A DNA stretch of 64,000 nt from Streptococcus oralis (GCF_021497945.1 NZ_CP046524.1:1523501-1587500), one strand, 5' to 3'. Positions 46,808 through 57,048 are shown, counted from the stretch's first letter. The notes: generated from the sequence alone by a model not told the origin. Translations and numbers: made by a program.

Positions 46808-47788
46808 TTATTGGACCCATTCGCCATTATAGTTGACGTAGTAGCCATCTACTCTTGTACTAACTGCTAAAGCACCTGAACTATAAGCGTAGTACCATTT
46901 GCCATTGACCTGGAACCAGCCTGTCTTCATATCTCCATTACTTGCATGTAGATAGTACCAAGTCGAACCATCCTGATACCAACCAGTTGCCATAGCTCCT
47001 GATGAACGGAGGTAGTACCACTTGTTCCCAAGGTATTGCCAGCCCGTTTTCATATCGCCATTTGGCTCGTCTAAATAATACCAAGTGGAGCCTTCCTGAT
47101 ACCAACCAGTTGCCATAGCTCCTGATGAACGGAGATAGTACCATTTATTACCAAGATATTTCCAACCAGTTTGCATAATGCCAGTTTCTGGGTCTAGGTA
47201 GTACCAAGTCGAATCATCGTTTATCCAACCCGCACGTCTCTCACCACCAAGGTAGTCTTTCCCTAAATGACCTGTTTTTGCTAGATAGTACCAGTTAGAT
47301 TGATCGTAGAGCCAACCTGTTTTTAAAGAATGATCTTGGCCAAAGTAATAGTTTGCTAATTTAAGAACTTCTGGGCCTTCAAATCCTTCACCATGTTTTT
47401 TGCCAACATTTAATGAATCCTTAATCTCTAATTGTTGCCAGCCAACAAATTCTTGGAGAGTCCCATCTTGTCCAAAGTAGTACCACTTCTGTTGAAGGCC
47501 AATTTCGAAAACTGGACGATTATCAAATAGATTATCTCGATAGCCTGTTCCTGGAATTTCTATGTATTGCCAACCGACAACCATCTCTCCTCCATCACCA
47601 AAATAGTGGGTTTTACCGTCTATTTTATGCCAATAGATTGCTTTATGGTCATCTTTTATATAGTATTTTCTATTATCCTTATCAACAAACTGTCCACCTG
47701 TGGTATCTGCCAATACTGTACTTGTCGCTAGCAAACCAAAGAAAAAGACTGCGAGTCCAGCTTGCATCATTTTTTTCAAAAATTTCAT
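46808..47788 (-). CDS. Choline-binding surface protein
   Basis: A secreted 326-residue protein held on teichoic-acid phosphocholine. A signal peptide (MKFLKKMMQAGLAVFFFGLLAT, cleavage after VLA) is followed by modular choline-binding repeats over nearly the whole mature length. At least eight copies of the GW-x-WYY-type motif are visible, the last four highly regular. The N-terminal repeats are divergent and longer (GWQYIEIPGTGYRDNLF, GWQQLEIKDSLNVG). No separate enzymatic domain is seen. The ATG at 47788 has GGAGGA upstream. It resembles the CbpC/CbpF/CbpJ group of pneumococcus, in the same place next to ritR. Confidence 0.88.
   Translation of the reverse strand: MKFLKKMMQAGLAVFFFGLLATSTVLADTTGGQFVDKDNRKYYIKDDHKAIYWHKIDGKTHYFGDGGEMVVGWQYIEIPGTGYRDNLFDNRPVFEIGLQQKWYYFGQDGTLQEFVGWQQLEIKDSLNVGKKHGEGFEGPEVLKLANYYFGQDHSLKTGWLYDQSNWYYLAKTGHLGKDYLGGERRAGWINDDSTWYYLDPETGIMQTGWKYLGNKWYYLRSSGAMATGWYQEGSTWYYLDEPNGDMKTGWQYLGNKWYYLRSSGAMATGWYQDGSTWYYLHASNGDMKTGWFQVNGKWYYAYSSGALAVSTRVDGYYVNYNGEWVQ
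46967..47165. repeat. Tandem choline-binding repeat units, 120-bp period
   Basis: The segment ACCAACCAGTTGCCATAGCT with its flanks occurs at about 46977 and 47099, near-identical over some 45 bp, as part of a 40-residue double-repeat module. Recent duplication or conversion inside the choline-binding gene is indicated. Confidence 0.75.
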
Positions 47789-47808
47789 TTTAGTATCCTC
47801 CACGATTA

Positions 47809-47837
47809 ATTGTAGCAAAGGCCTGACTGCATGTCAA
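47809..47837 (-). promoter_or_regulatory. Promoter of the choline-binding protein gene
   Basis: Leftward TTGACA, 17 bp, TACAAT: consensus -35 and good -10, 21 bp from the ATG. Confidence 0.7.
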
Positions 47838-47854
47838 TATATAGAAATTCCTCA

Positions 47855-47887
47855 AAAAAAGCAGTTACACAACTGCAACTGCTTTTC
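47855..47887 (-). terminator. Terminator of gnd-ritR
   Basis: Leftward AAAGCAGTT and AACTGCTTTTTTT with a 10-nt loop, starting at the ritR stop codon. Confidence 0.75.
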
Positions 47888-48576
47888 TATTCTTGCATGG
47901 TGTAACCAACACCACGCACGGTTTTAATGTAGCTTTTTTGACCTTTTACATCAAGTTTGCTACGTAGATAACGGATATAAACATCCACGATATTGGTTTC
48001 TGTCGCACTTTCGTACTTCCAAACACTTTCCAATAGCTGCTCACGAGTCAAGACTTTCTTGCTTCCCATAAGAGTAGCCAAAAGGTCATACTCACGACGC
48101 GTCAGAGCAATCATCTCCTCGCCACGATAAACAGTATGATGTTCTACATCCATACGCAGATTGCGGTAAGACGTTGGGACCTTCATCTGACTACAGTGTT
48201 GGTCGATAAAGTCCCGACCTCGAAAAATCGCTGAAATACGAGCTACCAGTTGATCAATAATCACTGGCTTATAGATGTAAGAAACGGCGAAGCGCTGGAT
48301 TGTCTCAATCTGGGCTTGCAATTCTTCGCGATGGTCCAAGACCATGATTACTGAGGCTGGTTTTGTTCGACTCAGCTTATCTGCAAAATCCTGGGCCGTC
48401 ATATCCCCCAGATGAGCATTCAGTAAAATCAAGTCATAATCCGTCTGGAGAGCCATGGAAAGGGCTTTTTGCCCCTCCTCGACCAGATCAACACGGTATT
48501 GCTCTTTTTGGAGTTCCAGACTGAGAAAACGAGCGAGATTTCGTTCTTTCTCAAGTAATAAAATCCGTTTCCCCAT
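47887..48576 (-). CDS. ritR: Orphan response regulator RitR
   Basis: A 229-residue OmpR-family regulator without a partner kinase, known in pneumococcus as the repressor of iron transport and a redox switch. The residue at the phosphorylation position is asparagine (LILLNAHLGDM, residue 53) instead of aspartate, so normal phosphotransfer is impossible. A cysteine at residue 128 (IDQHCSQMK) in the linker matches the oxidation-sensing Cys128. The winged helix occupies about 135-229 (LTRREYDLLATLMG and RSKLD). It lies 11 bp after gnd, linking redox regulation with NADPH production. Confidence 0.94.
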   Translation of the reverse strand: MGKRILLLEKERNLARFLSLELQKEQYRVDLVEEGQKALSMALQTDYDLILLNAHLGDMTAQDFADKLSRTKPASVIMVLDHREELQAQIETIQRFAVSYIYKPVIIDQLVARISAIFRGRDFIDQHCSQMKVPTSYRNLRMDVEHHTVYRGEEMIALTRREYDLLATLMGSKKVLTREQLLESVWKYESATETNIVDVYIRYLRSKLDVKGQKSYIKTVRGVGYTMQE

Positions 48577-48587
48577 GGCAGACCTAC

Positions 48588-50012
48588 TTATTTTTCGTCA
48601 TACCAAGAGTAGTGGAATGTTCCTTCTTTGTCTTTACGTTGGTAAGTGTGGGCACCAAAGTAGTCACGTTGTGCTTGGATTAAGTTAGCAGGAAGGTCTG
48701 CTGAACGATAGCTATCAAAGTAAGTAATAGCTGCTGAGAAGGTTGGTACTGGTACACCAGCTTGAACCGCAAGAGCTACGATATCACGCACTGCTTGTTG
48801 GTATTTAGCAGTAACATCCAAGAAGTATTCATCCAAGAGAAGGTTTGCAAGGTCTGCATCACGGTTGTAAGCATCTGTAATCTTTTGCAAGAAACGAGAA
48901 CGGATGATACAGCCATCACGCCAGATAGAGGCGATGTCTGCAAATGGCAAGTTCCAGTTATTTTCTTTAGAAGCCACACGCAATTGAGCAAAACCTTGTG
49001 CGTAAGAAATGATTTTTGAGAAGTAAAGAGCTTGACGAATCTTTTCGATCAACTCAGCCTTGTCACCTTCAAATTTGAAGGCAGCTGGTTTTGGAAGCAC
49101 CTTGCTAGCATGTACACGCTCTTCTTTGTATGTAGAGATGTAACGTGCAAATACTGACTCAGTGATGAGTGACAATGGCACACCAAGGTCAAGTGATGAT
49201 TGGCTAGTCCATTTACCAGTCCCCTTATTACCTGCAGCATCAAGGATGTAGTCTACGATTGGTCCATCCTGACCTTCATCGTCTTTACGGCTCAAGATAT
49301 CAGCTGTGATTTCGATCAAGTAGCTGTCCAATTCACCCTTGTTCCACTCAGTAAAGATTTCAGCCATGTCTTCTGCAGAAAGGCCTAGCAAGTGTTGCAT
49401 CAAGTCATAGCTTTCTGCGATCAATTGCATATCCCCATACTCGATACCGTTGTGAACCATTTTCACATAGTGACCAGCTCCATCAGGACCGATGTAAGTT
49501 ACACATGGTTTGCCATCTTCTGGTGCTTTAGCTGAGATTTCTTCAAGAACATCAGCAACCAATTCGTAGGCTTCTTTTTGTCCACCAGGCATGATAGAAG
49601 GACCTTCAAGGGCACCTTTTTCACCACCAGAAACTCCAGTACCGATAAAGTTGATACCTGAGTTTGCCAATTCTTCATTACGACGGATGGTATCTTTGTA
49701 GAAAGTGTTTCCTCCGTCAATCAAGATATCGCCCTTGTCAAGGTGAGGAAGAAGAGCTTGGATAGTTGCATCTGTACCAGGTCCAGCTTGAACCATGAGC
49801 ATGATACGGCGAGGTTTTTCGATAGATTGAACGAAAGACTCCACATCGTAGCTTGGAACAAATTTCTTTTCAGGATGGCAAGCAATTACATCTTCTGTTT
49901 TTTCTTTACTACGGTTGTAAATGGCAACTGTATAGCCACGAGATTCGATATTTAGGGCAAGGTTACGACCCATTACGGCCATACCTACGACACCAAAGTT
50001 AGCTTTTGTCAT
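48588..50012 (-). CDS. gnd: 6-phosphogluconate dehydrogenase, decarboxylating
   Basis: A 474-residue NADP-dependent enzyme of the oxidative pentose phosphate pathway giving ribulose-5-phosphate, CO2 and NADPH. The N-terminal [22 protein letters not shown] is the dinucleotide fold. [19 protein letters not shown] and the [18 protein letters not shown] block hold the catalytic Lys, His and Asn. The C-terminal [12 protein letters not shown] is standard. It starts with AAGAGGAG upstream and is cotranscribed with ritR. Confidence 0.97.
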   Translation of the reverse strand: MTKANFGVVGMAVMGRNLALNIESRGYTVAIYNRSKEKTEDVIACHPEKKFVPSYDVESFVQSIEKPRRIMLMVQAGPGTDATIQALLPHLDKGDILIDGGNTFYKDTIRRNEELANSGINFIGTGVSGGEKGALEGPSIMPGGQKEAYELVADVLEEISAKAPEDGKPCVTYIGPDGAGHYVKMVHNGIEYGDMQLIAESYDLMQHLLGLSAEDMAEIFTEWNKGELDSYLIEITADILSRKDDEGQDGPIVDYILDAAGNKGTGKWTSQSSLDLGVPLSLITESVFARYISTYKEERVHASKVLPKPAAFKFEGDKAELIEKIRQALYFSKIISYAQGFAQLRVASKENNWNLPFADIASIWRDGCIIRSRFLQKITDAYNRDADLANLLLDEYFLDVTAKYQQAVRDIVALAVQAGVPVPTFSAAITYFDSYRSADLPANLIQAQRDYFGAHTYQRKDKEGTFHYSWYDEK

Positions 50013-50087
50013 GTGACACTCCTCTTGTTTAATATGTTTTATTTTATCATTTTTACCTATGAAAGGAAAGAATTTTGTAACGGACTC

Positions 50088-51536
50088 CTAGTAATCCAAA
50101 TCATCTGCGTGACCAGCTCCATTACCGACAAAGTATCCAGTCTTACAGTTAAGAGTGAAAAGATAGGTTCCATCTGGTTTGTAAAGGTTATAATAACCAT
50201 TTCCGTTTACGATATTAACCCGTTCTAGGATATATTGGTTGCCAGTGATATAACCACGAGCACGTGATGTTGCTAGGATTTGTTCCAAAACACCATCAGC
50301 AAAAGTCCAGGCAGGGTTGTTGCTATCGTCTACAGCTGATTGGTTGTACGGTACACGGCTGACACTTCTTTGAAGGTTGACACCATCGCTAGACAAACCT
50401 CCATTTTCTGGTCTGCTGGCAGGTGCTGAACTTGATGAAGCAGACGAACTGCTCGTACTGCTATCAGTCGTTGTACTTGAACTTTCTTGGCTACTGCTAC
50501 TTGAACTTGAACTAGAGGCGCTTGTTTGCTGGCTCTTACCCAGGCTAATGGCCTTATCTAACAGTTTATCTAGCTCTGTATTTCCTGTTTTAATTTCTGT
50601 AAATTTAGCATCTGCTTTAACCTTTGCATTGGTATCCAAGACACCATCAGTAATTGCTGGAGTTTCAAACTGATTATTCACTTCTTGCACAGCCTTGATT
50701 TGAGTTTCTAAACTATCATACTTAGATTTTGCAAGGGTATACTCTCGACTGCCTTCGAGTTTATCTAGTTGAGCCTTGAGTTGGTTCAACTTGTCAAACT
50801 GACTATTTTTCAAGGCTGTTTTATTAGCATCCGTATAAAAGGCATCGTAGAGAGTATTAAACTCTTGTAGAGCCGCTTGTGTTTCTTGATTACTAGAAGA
50901 TGATTGAGAAGACTGGATAGCTTGGTTGGAGCGAGTTACTTGGCGATAGATATAGTAACTACCTGCCAAGATAAGGACTGCAGCTAAGGCTGAACCGATA
51001 ATAAACACGCGCTTCTTTTTAGAATTAGAAATTGTTTCTGATTCTACCTGATCTGAACGTGAAAGTAGAGCTGTCTCTTCCTCTTCTTTCTCATCAGCAA
51101 CCTCTGCTGGCGTTTGCTTTTCCAACACAAGTGGTTCCAAGTCTTGATTTGCCTCTCCCAAAGGAGGTAAAATCACATCCGAGCTTGTAGTTTCCACTGA
51201 GTCTGACACCGTTTCTTCTGAAACTGTATCGGGTTCCTCCATGATTGACGCCGACTCTTCAGTGATTTCTGAGACTTCCTGTGTCAATTCTTCTTGAGCC
51301 TGAGCTTCCTGCAATTCTTCTTTTTCAAACTGACGAGTTTCGAACTTATCTGCCTCGATCTCTTCGCGGTGCTGTTTGATATATTTATCCAAGATATTGT
51401 CTTCAGGCAATACTCCAGCCTCAACCTCTTCATTCTTACGAATTGCTTGACCAACAGTCAAATCTTTTGCCTCGTCAAAGTCGAATTGTGGCTCTTGCTG
51501 TTCTTTTTTATGACGATCATGTCTTTTCTTGCTCAT
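50088..51536 (-). CDS. mapZ: Mid-cell division-site protein MapZ (LocZ)
   Basis: A 482-residue bitopic membrane protein that marks mid-cell and positions the FtsZ ring in streptococci. The acidic cytoplasmic region (residues 1-170) includes threonine 67 in KFETRQF, matching a site phosphorylated by StkP in pneumococcus. A single membrane helix ([21 protein letters not shown]) lies near 176-196. The extracellular part has a helical first domain, a Ser/Thr-rich linker (about residues 335-375, almost pure serine runs) and a C-terminal wall-binding domain ending [15 protein letters not shown]. It lies 12 bp after the rRNA methyltransferase gene. Confidence 0.93.
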   Translation of the reverse strand: MSKKRHDRHKKEQQEPQFDFDEAKDLTVGQAIRKNEEVEAGVLPEDNILDKYIKQHREEIEADKFETRQFEKEELQEAQAQEELTQEVSEITEESASIMEEPDTVSEETVSDSVETTSSDVILPPLGEANQDLEPLVLEKQTPAEVADEKEEEETALLSRSDQVESETISNSKKKRVFIIGSALAAVLILAGSYYIYRQVTRSNQAIQSSQSSSSNQETQAALQEFNTLYDAFYTDANKTALKNSQFDKLNQLKAQLDKLEGSREYTLAKSKYDSLETQIKAVQEVNNQFETPAITDGVLDTNAKVKADAKFTEIKTGNTELDKLLDKAISLGKSQQTSASSSSSSSSSQESSSTTTDSSTSSSSASSSSAPASRPENGGLSSDGVNLQRSVSRVPYNQSAVDDSNNPAWTFADGVLEQILATSRARGYITGNQYILERVNIVNGNGYYNLYKPDGTYLFTLNCKTGYFVGNGAGHADDLDY

Positions 51537-51548
51537 GAGTTTACCTTT

Positions 51549-52706
51549 CTATTTTACCTCTTGGCGTTTCACACGCTGACCAAAGTATTGATACAAATCC
51601 ACTTTCAAGGTCCCGTTATAGAGTTTTCGTTTTTTATCTGCTGGACTTCCGTACTTACTTTCAAAAGCTTCATCACTCGTCAGGATAAACTTACTCCAGG
51701 TTTTCAGTGGTGCAAAGACCTGTCCCATCTCAGCATAAAGTTTCGTAACTCCTGCATCATCAGACAAGCGCTCCCCATATGGTGGATTGGAAATGATAAC
51801 GCCATTGATCTTGTCTGAGCGCAAATCTTGTACCCGCATTTGCTTAAAGGTGATATCTCCTGCAATACCTGCTGCTTGGGCATTTGCCTTGGCAATTTCT
51901 ACCATACGAGCATCAATATCACAGCCCATGATATCCAGCTCTATCTCACGATTGATTTTCTTAGCAGCATCAGTACGGACCTCTTGGATTAACCGATCGC
52001 TGACCCAGTTCCATTCCTCAAAAGCAAAGAAACGGCGAAGGCCAGGGGCCATCTTTCTGGCAATCATAGCCGCCTCAATACAGAAAGTTCCTGAACCACA
52101 GGTTGGATCAATCAAGGGCTTATCTGGATACCAGTTGGAAAGTTGCAAAATGGCCGCTGCCATATTTTCCTTGATAGGAGCTCCACCTTTTTCCGTACGA
52201 TATCCACGTTTAAAGAGGCTAGAACCTGTCGTGTCAATCATAACAGTTGCCACATCCTTAAGAACGGACACCTCGATCTTAAACTCAGGACCAGTTTCCA
52301 TCAAAGGAACTCCTTCTGGGCGGGCATAGTGTTTTTGTAATTTCTTCACAACAGCTTTCTTAGAAATAGCCTGAACACTGGGCTCATTATGAAGTTTTGA
52401 CTTAACACATTTGGCCTTTGAAATCGGGAAACGCGCCCCAAGTGGGAGATAGTTTTCCCAATCCAGAGCAAAAACACCTTGAAAAAGCTCTTCAAAGGTC
52501 TTAGCTGGAAAGCTTCCGACCACAATCTTGATGCGATCCGCTGCACGAAGCCAAAGATTGGTCTCAATGATTGCCCGCACATTTCCTTGGAAACGAACAC
52601 GGCCGTTTTCTACCTGGCAATCATATCCTAACTCTCGCAGCTCACGTCCAACGACAGCCTCAAGACCCGCCGCAGCAGTTGCGATTAAATTAAATTCTTC
52701 TTTCAT
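51549..52706 (-). CDS. THUMP-domain RNA methyltransferase (YpsC/RlmL-like)
   Basis: A 385-residue class I SAM-dependent methyltransferase that probably methylates guanine N2 of 23S rRNA. An N-terminal ferredoxin-like and THUMP region (about 1-160; FNLIATAAAGLEAVVGRELRELG at the start) precedes the catalytic domain with PLIDPTCGSGTFCIEAAMIA and the N6/N2 motif IISNPPYGERL. In Bacillus the homologue ypsC also lies next to rnpB, gpsB and ypsA. The Trm14/RlmK-L family allows several specificities, so the exact target is not certain. Confidence 0.88.
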   Translation of the reverse strand: MKEEFNLIATAAAGLEAVVGRELRELGYDCQVENGRVRFQGNVRAIIETNLWLRAADRIKIVVGSFPAKTFEELFQGVFALDWENYLPLGARFPISKAKCVKSKLHNEPSVQAISKKAVVKKLQKHYARPEGVPLMETGPEFKIEVSVLKDVATVMIDTTGSSLFKRGYRTEKGGAPIKENMAAAILQLSNWYPDKPLIDPTCGSGTFCIEAAMIARKMAPGLRRFFAFEEWNWVSDRLIQEVRTDAAKKINREIELDIMGCDIDARMVEIAKANAQAAGIAGDITFKQMRVQDLRSDKINGVIISNPPYGERLSDDAGVTKLYAEMGQVFAPLKTWSKFILTSDEAFESKYGSPADKKRKLYNGTLKVDLYQYFGQRVKRQEVK

Positions 52707-52743
52707 TTCTAGTCTTGCAAGACCTTTCTTTTGTTCACTTTAA

Positions 52744-52781
52744 AAAATGAGGTTGAGAAAGATTTCTCAGCCCCAACCTAT
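52744..52781 (-). terminator. Terminator of rnpB
   Basis: Leftward AGGTTGGGGCTGAGAAA and TTTCTCAACCTCATTTTTT pair apart from a GGGC bulge, ending in T6. Confidence 0.75.
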
Positions 52782-53176
52782 ATGCAATTTTCTATAAGCC
52801 ATGTTTTGTTCCAGAAGTGACTAGGACCACTTCCTTCGATAATCATCTGTCTACCGCTAACAGCATGGAGCTGCTAGCAGTCAGAGTACTACGTTCGTTT
52901 CCGTGCACTCCATGCCCCGACCAAAATTTGGGTTGCTAGCTTGAGGGGTTTACCGCGTTCCACTCTCTCTGTTTCCAGAAAGACTCCGTCACTGTGGCAC
53001 TTTCAAGCCTATTCTGACCTATCCGAAGACTTAGCCATTTCGACTGCCGTAACGATTTCTCGTCCCTAGGCTTATGGATTCGCCTAGCACAAACACTACA
53101 GGCATCACAGCCTGTGCTAGCATGGACTTTCCTCATGAAAAGAGATCCTCTTCACGCGATTATCCAAAAATTGCAC
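52782..53176 (-). ncRNA. rnpB: RNase P RNA, type B
   Basis: This is the catalytic RNA of ribonuclease P, which trims the 5' leader of tRNA precursors; about 395 nt. Leftward it shows GAGGAAAGTCCATGCTAGCA (CR-I), the CR-IV/V region ACGAGAAATCGTTACGGCAG, CCACAGTGACGGAG, GTGGAACGCGGTAAACCCC and GGTAGACAGATGATTATCGA (CR-V). The ends pair as P1 (GTGCAATTTTT with AGAAAATTGCAT), which sets the limits. No obvious promoter was found in the 18 bp to the gpsB stop, so it may be cut from a gpsB read-through transcript or use a promoter inside gpsB. It fills the large gap here. Confidence 0.95.
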
Positions 53177-53194
53177 TCATTCCTTAGTCAATTA

Positions 53195-53521
53195 TCAATC
53201 TTGATTGTCTAAGATTTGCTTACCAAATACTTCTTTTTCAAGGCGATTTAAGCGTTTCAAAATATCAAAGTTTGTCATTGAAGTAGAAGCTGTTACGTCA
53301 ATAGAGTCTGGTTGAGTTGGAGCCGCCTGTGGTTTACGAGACAACTCCTCCTTCAAATCGGAAATTTCTTGACGAAGGGATTTAACCAAAGCCGCATAAG
53401 TCTCATAATCCTTAATCACATCATCTAGGAACTCATCCACCTCTGCTTTGCTATATCCACGTACTTCGCGTCCAAACTCTTGTTCAAAAATATCTTTCGC
53501 TGAAAATATAATACTTGCCAT
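53195..53521 (-). CDS. gpsB: Cell division regulator GpsB
   Basis: GpsB is the 108-residue DivIVA-like coiled-coil protein that balances septal and peripheral wall synthesis and supports StkP in streptococci. The N-terminal lipid- and PBP-binding head ([37 protein letters not shown] by region) is followed by the coiled coil and a C-terminal trimerising segment ([16 protein letters not shown]). The ATG at 53521 has GGAGAG close upstream; the in-frame ATG at 53533 lacks one. It is near pbp1a, its known binding partner. Confidence 0.94.
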   Translation of the reverse strand: MASIIFSAKDIFEQEFGREVRGYSKAEVDEFLDDVIKDYETYAALVKSLRQEISDLKEELSRKPQAAPTQPDSIDVTASTSMTNFDILKRLNRLEKEVFGKQILDNQD

Positions 53522-53550
53522 GTCTCTCTCCATTCTTGATTGCTATTCTT

Positions 53551-53580
53551 ATTATATAAAAAAAGACAAGTAAAAATCAA
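53551..53580 (-). promoter_or_regulatory. Promoter of gpsB
   Basis: Leftward TTGATT, 18 bp, TATAAT, in the 69-bp gap after ypsA. Confidence 0.5.
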
Positions 53581-53590
53581 GGTCAAAGGG

Positions 53591-54118
53591 TTACTTTTCA
53601 GAAAAATTTTCTGCTAGTTCATTTAACTCATCAAATGTTAATTGCCTTGTAACATAGTCCGCTTGATTTTTCATCATTTGGTAAAAATATTGTAACTTAG
53701 TTTTGTTTTCTTCATCATAAAAAAGATAGCAAATATCTGTGTTCTCCAGTAAAAATTTCTGATAATCGCGTAATTGTCCCTTGTGCTCATATCGTGGATA
53801 GGCATATTTGACAAAATCAACTTGCTTGAATTCGCTCAACTTCACTTGATTGGCTTCATTCCAGTTACTGCCATGGGTTTCAAAATCAAAAATGGTCGCC
53901 AGCTGAAATCCATAGTCTATTTTCATGTCTTTTGCCACCTGAAGTACCCAGTACTCAAAGCCCAGAGACCCAGTAAAGACAAGCCAGGTCACCCCTTCCT
54001 CCGCTAGACGCTCCAGGTCTCTCCGAATAGCTGTTTTGATAATATCAACGCGAATATCCTTGTCATTAAAGAGACCAAGGTCGAAGGCAGAATAACCTGA
54101 AATCAAGGCTGTTGTCAT
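53591..54118 (-). CDS. ypsA: YpsA-family SLOG-domain protein (DUF1273)
   Basis: A 175-residue protein with a Rossmann-like SLOG fold, beginning [17 protein letters not shown] and carrying the [20 protein letters not shown] glycine motif. SLOG proteins bind nucleotides or sugar derivatives. In Bacillus and Staphylococcus YpsA affects cell division and sits beside gpsB, as here. The ATG at 54118 aligns with the family start and has AAAGGG upstream; the upstream frame to 54202 overlaps the divergent recU gene and was rejected. Confidence 0.88.
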   Translation of the reverse strand: MTTALISGYSAFDLGLFNDKDIRVDIIKTAIRRDLERLAEEGVTWLVFTGSLGFEYWVLQVAKDMKIDYGFQLATIFDFETHGSNWNEANQVKLSEFKQVDFVKYAYPRYEHKGQLRDYQKFLLENTDICYLFYDEENKTKLQYFYQMMKNQADYVTRQLTFDELNELAENFSEK

Positions 54119-54142
54119 TTTTAACCCTTTCTTTGTAAATTT

Positions 54143-54152
54143 ATGATATAAT
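54143..54152 (+). promoter_or_regulatory. Extended -10 promoter of recU-pbp1a
   Basis: ATGATATAAT, with TG one base before TATAAT, 32 bp from the recU ATG, in the divergent region with ypsA. Confidence 0.5.
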
Positions 54153-54184
54153 AGAGTGATGTTATTGTACCAATAAGGAGAATT

Positions 54185-54781
54185 ATGGTCAACTATCCAC
54201 ATAAAATTTCATCACTGAAGAGACAAGCGCCCCTTTCACAAACTAAAAATTTCGCAAATCGGGGAATGTCTTTTGAAAAGATGATCAATGCTACGAACGA
54301 CTACTATTTGTCGCATGGGTTAGCGGTTATCCATAAGAAACCGACTCCCATCCAAATCGTACGTGTCGACTATCCCCAACGAAGTCGAGCCAAGATCGTT
54401 GAAGCCTACTTCAGACAGGCCTCAACTACTGACTATTCAGGGGTTTATGATGGATACTACATCGACTTTGAAGCAAAGGAAACGAGGCAAAAACATGCGA
54501 TTCCGATGAAGAATTTCCATCTCCATCAGATCCAACACATGGAACAAGTCCTTGCCCAGCAAGGAATCTGCTTTGTCCTTCTTCACTTTGCTTCTCAGCA
54601 AGAAACTTATTTATTGCCGGCTGTTGACCTGATTCGTTTCTATCATCAAGATAAGGGACAGAAGTCAATGCCACTTGGATATATTAGAGAAAATGGATAT
54701 AAGATTGAGCCTGGTGCCTTTCCCCAGATTCCCTATCTCGATATTATCAAAGAACATTTACTAGGTGGTAAAACAAGATGA
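54185..54781 (+). CDS. recU: Holliday junction resolvase RecU
   Basis: A 198-residue Gram-positive Holliday junction endonuclease. It shows the flexible N-terminus, the [18 protein letters not shown] motif near residue 24 and the nuclease core [18 protein letters not shown] with its Asp, Glu and Lys, followed by [22 protein letters not shown]. The ATG has AAGGAG upstream. It overlaps pbp1a by 4 bp (ATGA), the recU-pbp1a coupling conserved across Firmicutes. Confidence 0.96.
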   Translation: MVNYPHKISSLKRQAPLSQTKNFANRGMSFEKMINATNDYYLSHGLAVIHKKPTPIQIVRVDYPQRSRAKIVEAYFRQASTTDYSGVYDGYYIDFEAKETRQKHAIPMKNFHLHQIQHMEQVLAQQGICFVLLHFASQQETYLLPAVDLIRFYHQDKGQKSMPLGYIRENGYKIEPGAFPQIPYLDIIKEHLLGGKTR

Positions 54782-56928
54782 ACAAACAAACTATCCTGCG
54801 AATAGCTAAATATATCAGTATCTGCTTCTTAACTCTATTTATCGTAGCTATTATGCTGGGCGGAGGCCTCTTTCTCTACTATGTTAGCAAGACTCCAGCC
54901 CTATCTGAAAGTAAACTAGTCGCTACAACGTCTAGTAAAATTTATGACCGCAACGATGAACTCATCGCTGATCTTGGATCAGAACGTCGAGTCAATGCAC
55001 AAGCAAACGAAATACCGACCGATTTGGTCAACGCTATTGTTTCAATTGAAGACCATCGCTTCTTTAATCACCGAGGAATCGACACTATCCGTATCCTCGG
55101 GGCTACCCTACGAAACCTTCGTGGTGGTGGAGGTCTGCAAGGGGCTTCAACCTTGACACAACAGTTGATCAAGTTAACCTATTTCTCTACGTCAACTTCT
55201 GACCAAACCCTTTCTCGTAAGGCTCAGGAAGCATGGCTTGCCGTTCAACTAGAACAACAAGCGACCAAACAAGAGATTTTGACCTACTACATCAACAAGG
55301 TTTACATGTCAAACGGTAACTACGGGATGCAGACGGCTGCTCAAAGTTACTATGGCAAAGACCTCAAAGATTTGAGCATCCCTCAATTGGCCCTCCTTGC
55401 CGGAATGCCTCAGGCTCCAAACCAGTATGATCCATACTCGCATCCAGAAGCCGCCCAAGAACGCCGTAATCTCGTCCTCTCTGAGATGAAGGGGCAAGGT
55501 TACATTACAGCCGAACAATACGAAAAAGCGATTAATACTCCGATTACAGATGGACTTCAAAGTCTAAAATCGGCTAATAGTTATCCTCCGTACATGGACA
55601 ACTATCTCAAAGAAGTAATCGATCAAGTCGAACAAGAAACAGGTTACAACCTTTTAACTACGGGTATGGAAGTCTACACAAACGTTGATTCTAAGGTTCA
55701 ACAACGTCTCTGGGATATTTACAATACGGACGAGTATGTCAACTATCCAGATGATGAGTTACAGGTAGCCTCTACTATCGTTGATGTCACAAACGGGAAA
55801 GTCATTGCCCAATTAGGTGCTCGCCACCAATCAAGTAACGTTTCCTTTGGAATAAACCAAGCTGTAGAAACTAACCGTGACTGGGGTTCTACCATGAAGC
55901 CTATTACAGACTATGCTCCTGCTTTGGAATATGACGTTTATGACTCAACTGCTTCGATTGTTCACGATAGTCCTTATAATTACCCCGGAACCTCTACCCC
56001 TGTCTATAACTGGGATAAGAGTTACTTTGGAAACATAACACTCCAGTATGCTCTCCAACAATCACGGAATGTGCCGGCTGTAGAAACGCTAGAGAAAGTA
56101 GGACTCGATCGTGCCAAGACGTTTCTAAATGGACTAGGTATTGACTATCCAAGCATACACTATGCTAATGCTATTTCAAGTAATACAACCGAATCTGACA
56201 AAAAGTATGGAGCAAGTAGCGAGAAGATGGCTGCGGCTTACGCTGCTTTTGCCAATGGCGGTATTTACCATAAGCCAATGTACATCAACAAAATCATCTT
56301 TAGTGATGGTAGTTCAAAAGAGTTTTCTGATTCAGGAACACGCGCTATGAAAGAAACAACCGCCTATATGATGACAGAGATGATGAAAACTGTCCTAACC
56401 TACGGGACAGGACGTGGAGCCTACCTGTCATGGTTACCACAAGCTGGTAAGACTGGTACATCAAACTATACAGATGATGAAATCGAGAAATACATTAAGA
56501 ACTCTGGTTATGTAGCTCCAGACGAAATGTTTGTCGGCTATACTCGTAAATACTCGATGGCTGTCTGGACCGGTTACTCTAACCGACTTACTCCAATCGT
56601 GGGTGATGGCTTCTACGTTGCTGCTAAGGTCTACCGTTCGATGATGACCTACCTCTCAACAGATGACCATCCAGGGGATTGGACCATGCCTGAAGGCCTT
56701 TACAGAAGCGGAGAATTTGTCTTTAAGAATGGAGCACGCAATACGTGGACCCCTTCACCATCTACACAACAAAGTTCGACATCTGAAAGTTCTAGCTCAA
56801 CATCTGAGAGTTCGACTTCTCAATCAAGCGCAACCACTACTCCAAGCACAAGTCAAACGCAGACGATTCCTCAACAATCAGGCACTGTACCTGCTGAGCA
56901 AAACCAACCAAGTCAAACGCAACAATAA
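54778..56928 (+). CDS. pbp1a: Bifunctional penicillin-binding protein 1A
   Basis: A 716-residue class A PBP that polymerises and crosslinks peptidoglycan. It has one N-terminal membrane anchor (residues 10-35). The GT51 transglycosylase domain has [12 protein letters not shown] and [12 protein letters not shown]. The transpeptidase domain has the nucleophile in WGSTMKPIT (STMK near residue 370), the SRN motif in [10 protein letters not shown], and KTGT in [10 protein letters not shown] near 557. The tail is Ser/Thr/Gln-rich and disordered. STMK is intact here; substitutions there mark beta-lactam-resistant pneumococcal alleles. It ends at a strong terminator. Confidence 0.97.
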   Translation: MNKQTILRIAKYISICFLTLFIVAIMLGGGLFLYYVSKTPALSESKLVATTSSKIYDRNDELIADLGSERRVNAQANEIPTDLVNAIVSIEDHRFFNHRGIDTIRILGATLRNLRGGGGLQGASTLTQQLIKLTYFSTSTSDQTLSRKAQEAWLAVQLEQQATKQEILTYYINKVYMSNGNYGMQTAAQSYYGKDLKDLSIPQLALLAGMPQAPNQYDPYSHPEAAQERRNLVLSEMKGQGYITAEQYEKAINTPITDGLQSLKSANSYPPYMDNYLKEVIDQVEQETGYNLLTTGMEVYTNVDSKVQQRLWDIYNTDEYVNYPDDELQVASTIVDVTNGKVIAQLGARHQSSNVSFGINQAVETNRDWGSTMKPITDYAPALEYDVYDSTASIVHDSPYNYPGTSTPVYNWDKSYFGNITLQYALQQSRNVPAVETLEKVGLDRAKTFLNGLGIDYPSIHYANAISSNTTESDKKYGASSEKMAAAYAAFANGGIYHKPMYINKIIFSDGSSKEFSDSGTRAMKETTAYMMTEMMKTVLTYGTGRGAYLSWLPQAGKTGTSNYTDDEIEKYIKNSGYVAPDEMFVGYTRKYSMAVWTGYSNRLTPIVGDGFYVAAKVYRSMMTYLSTDDHPGDWTMPEGLYRSGEFVFKNGARNTWTPSPSTQQSSTSESSSSTSESSTSQSSATTTPSTSQTQTIPQQSGTVPAEQNQPSQTQQ

Positions 56929-56930
56929 GC

Positions 56931-56963
56931 AAAATCCTGAGAATTTTACTTCTCAGGATTTTT
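56931..56963. terminator. Terminator of recU-pbp1a
   Basis: AAATCCTGAGAA, TTTTAC, TTCTCAGGATTTTT: a 12-bp perfect stem. Confidence 0.85.
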
Positions 56964-56991
56964 ATTCTTTATAGCACAATAGTTTATCCCA

Positions 56992-57048
56992 ACAGCACCA
57001 TAACTCTTTTAATAGTTTCTCTAACTATTATAGAGGTTATGGAGCTGT
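56992..57048. repeat. 57-bp inverted repeat between pbp1a and the glycosidase gene
   Basis: CAGCaCCATAACTCT pairs with AGAGGTTATGGaGCTG, with a second inner pair AATAGTT/AACTATT. The result is a long imperfect hairpin without a T run on either side. It could end the leftward glycosidase transcript or be a small mobile repeat. Confidence 0.6.

Noticed and set aside
46967..47165. Possible CRISPR-like array
   Set aside because: The regularly spaced repeats are in-frame choline-binding modules, the spacing units are also homologous to one another, and no cas genes are nearby.
50377..50673. 98-codon rightward ORF rich in Leu/Val
   Set aside because: It is antisense to the serine-run linker of mapZ, which produces the Leu-rich pattern artificially.
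52936..53136. Leftward 66-codon ORF
   Set aside because: It lies wholly inside the RNase P RNA.
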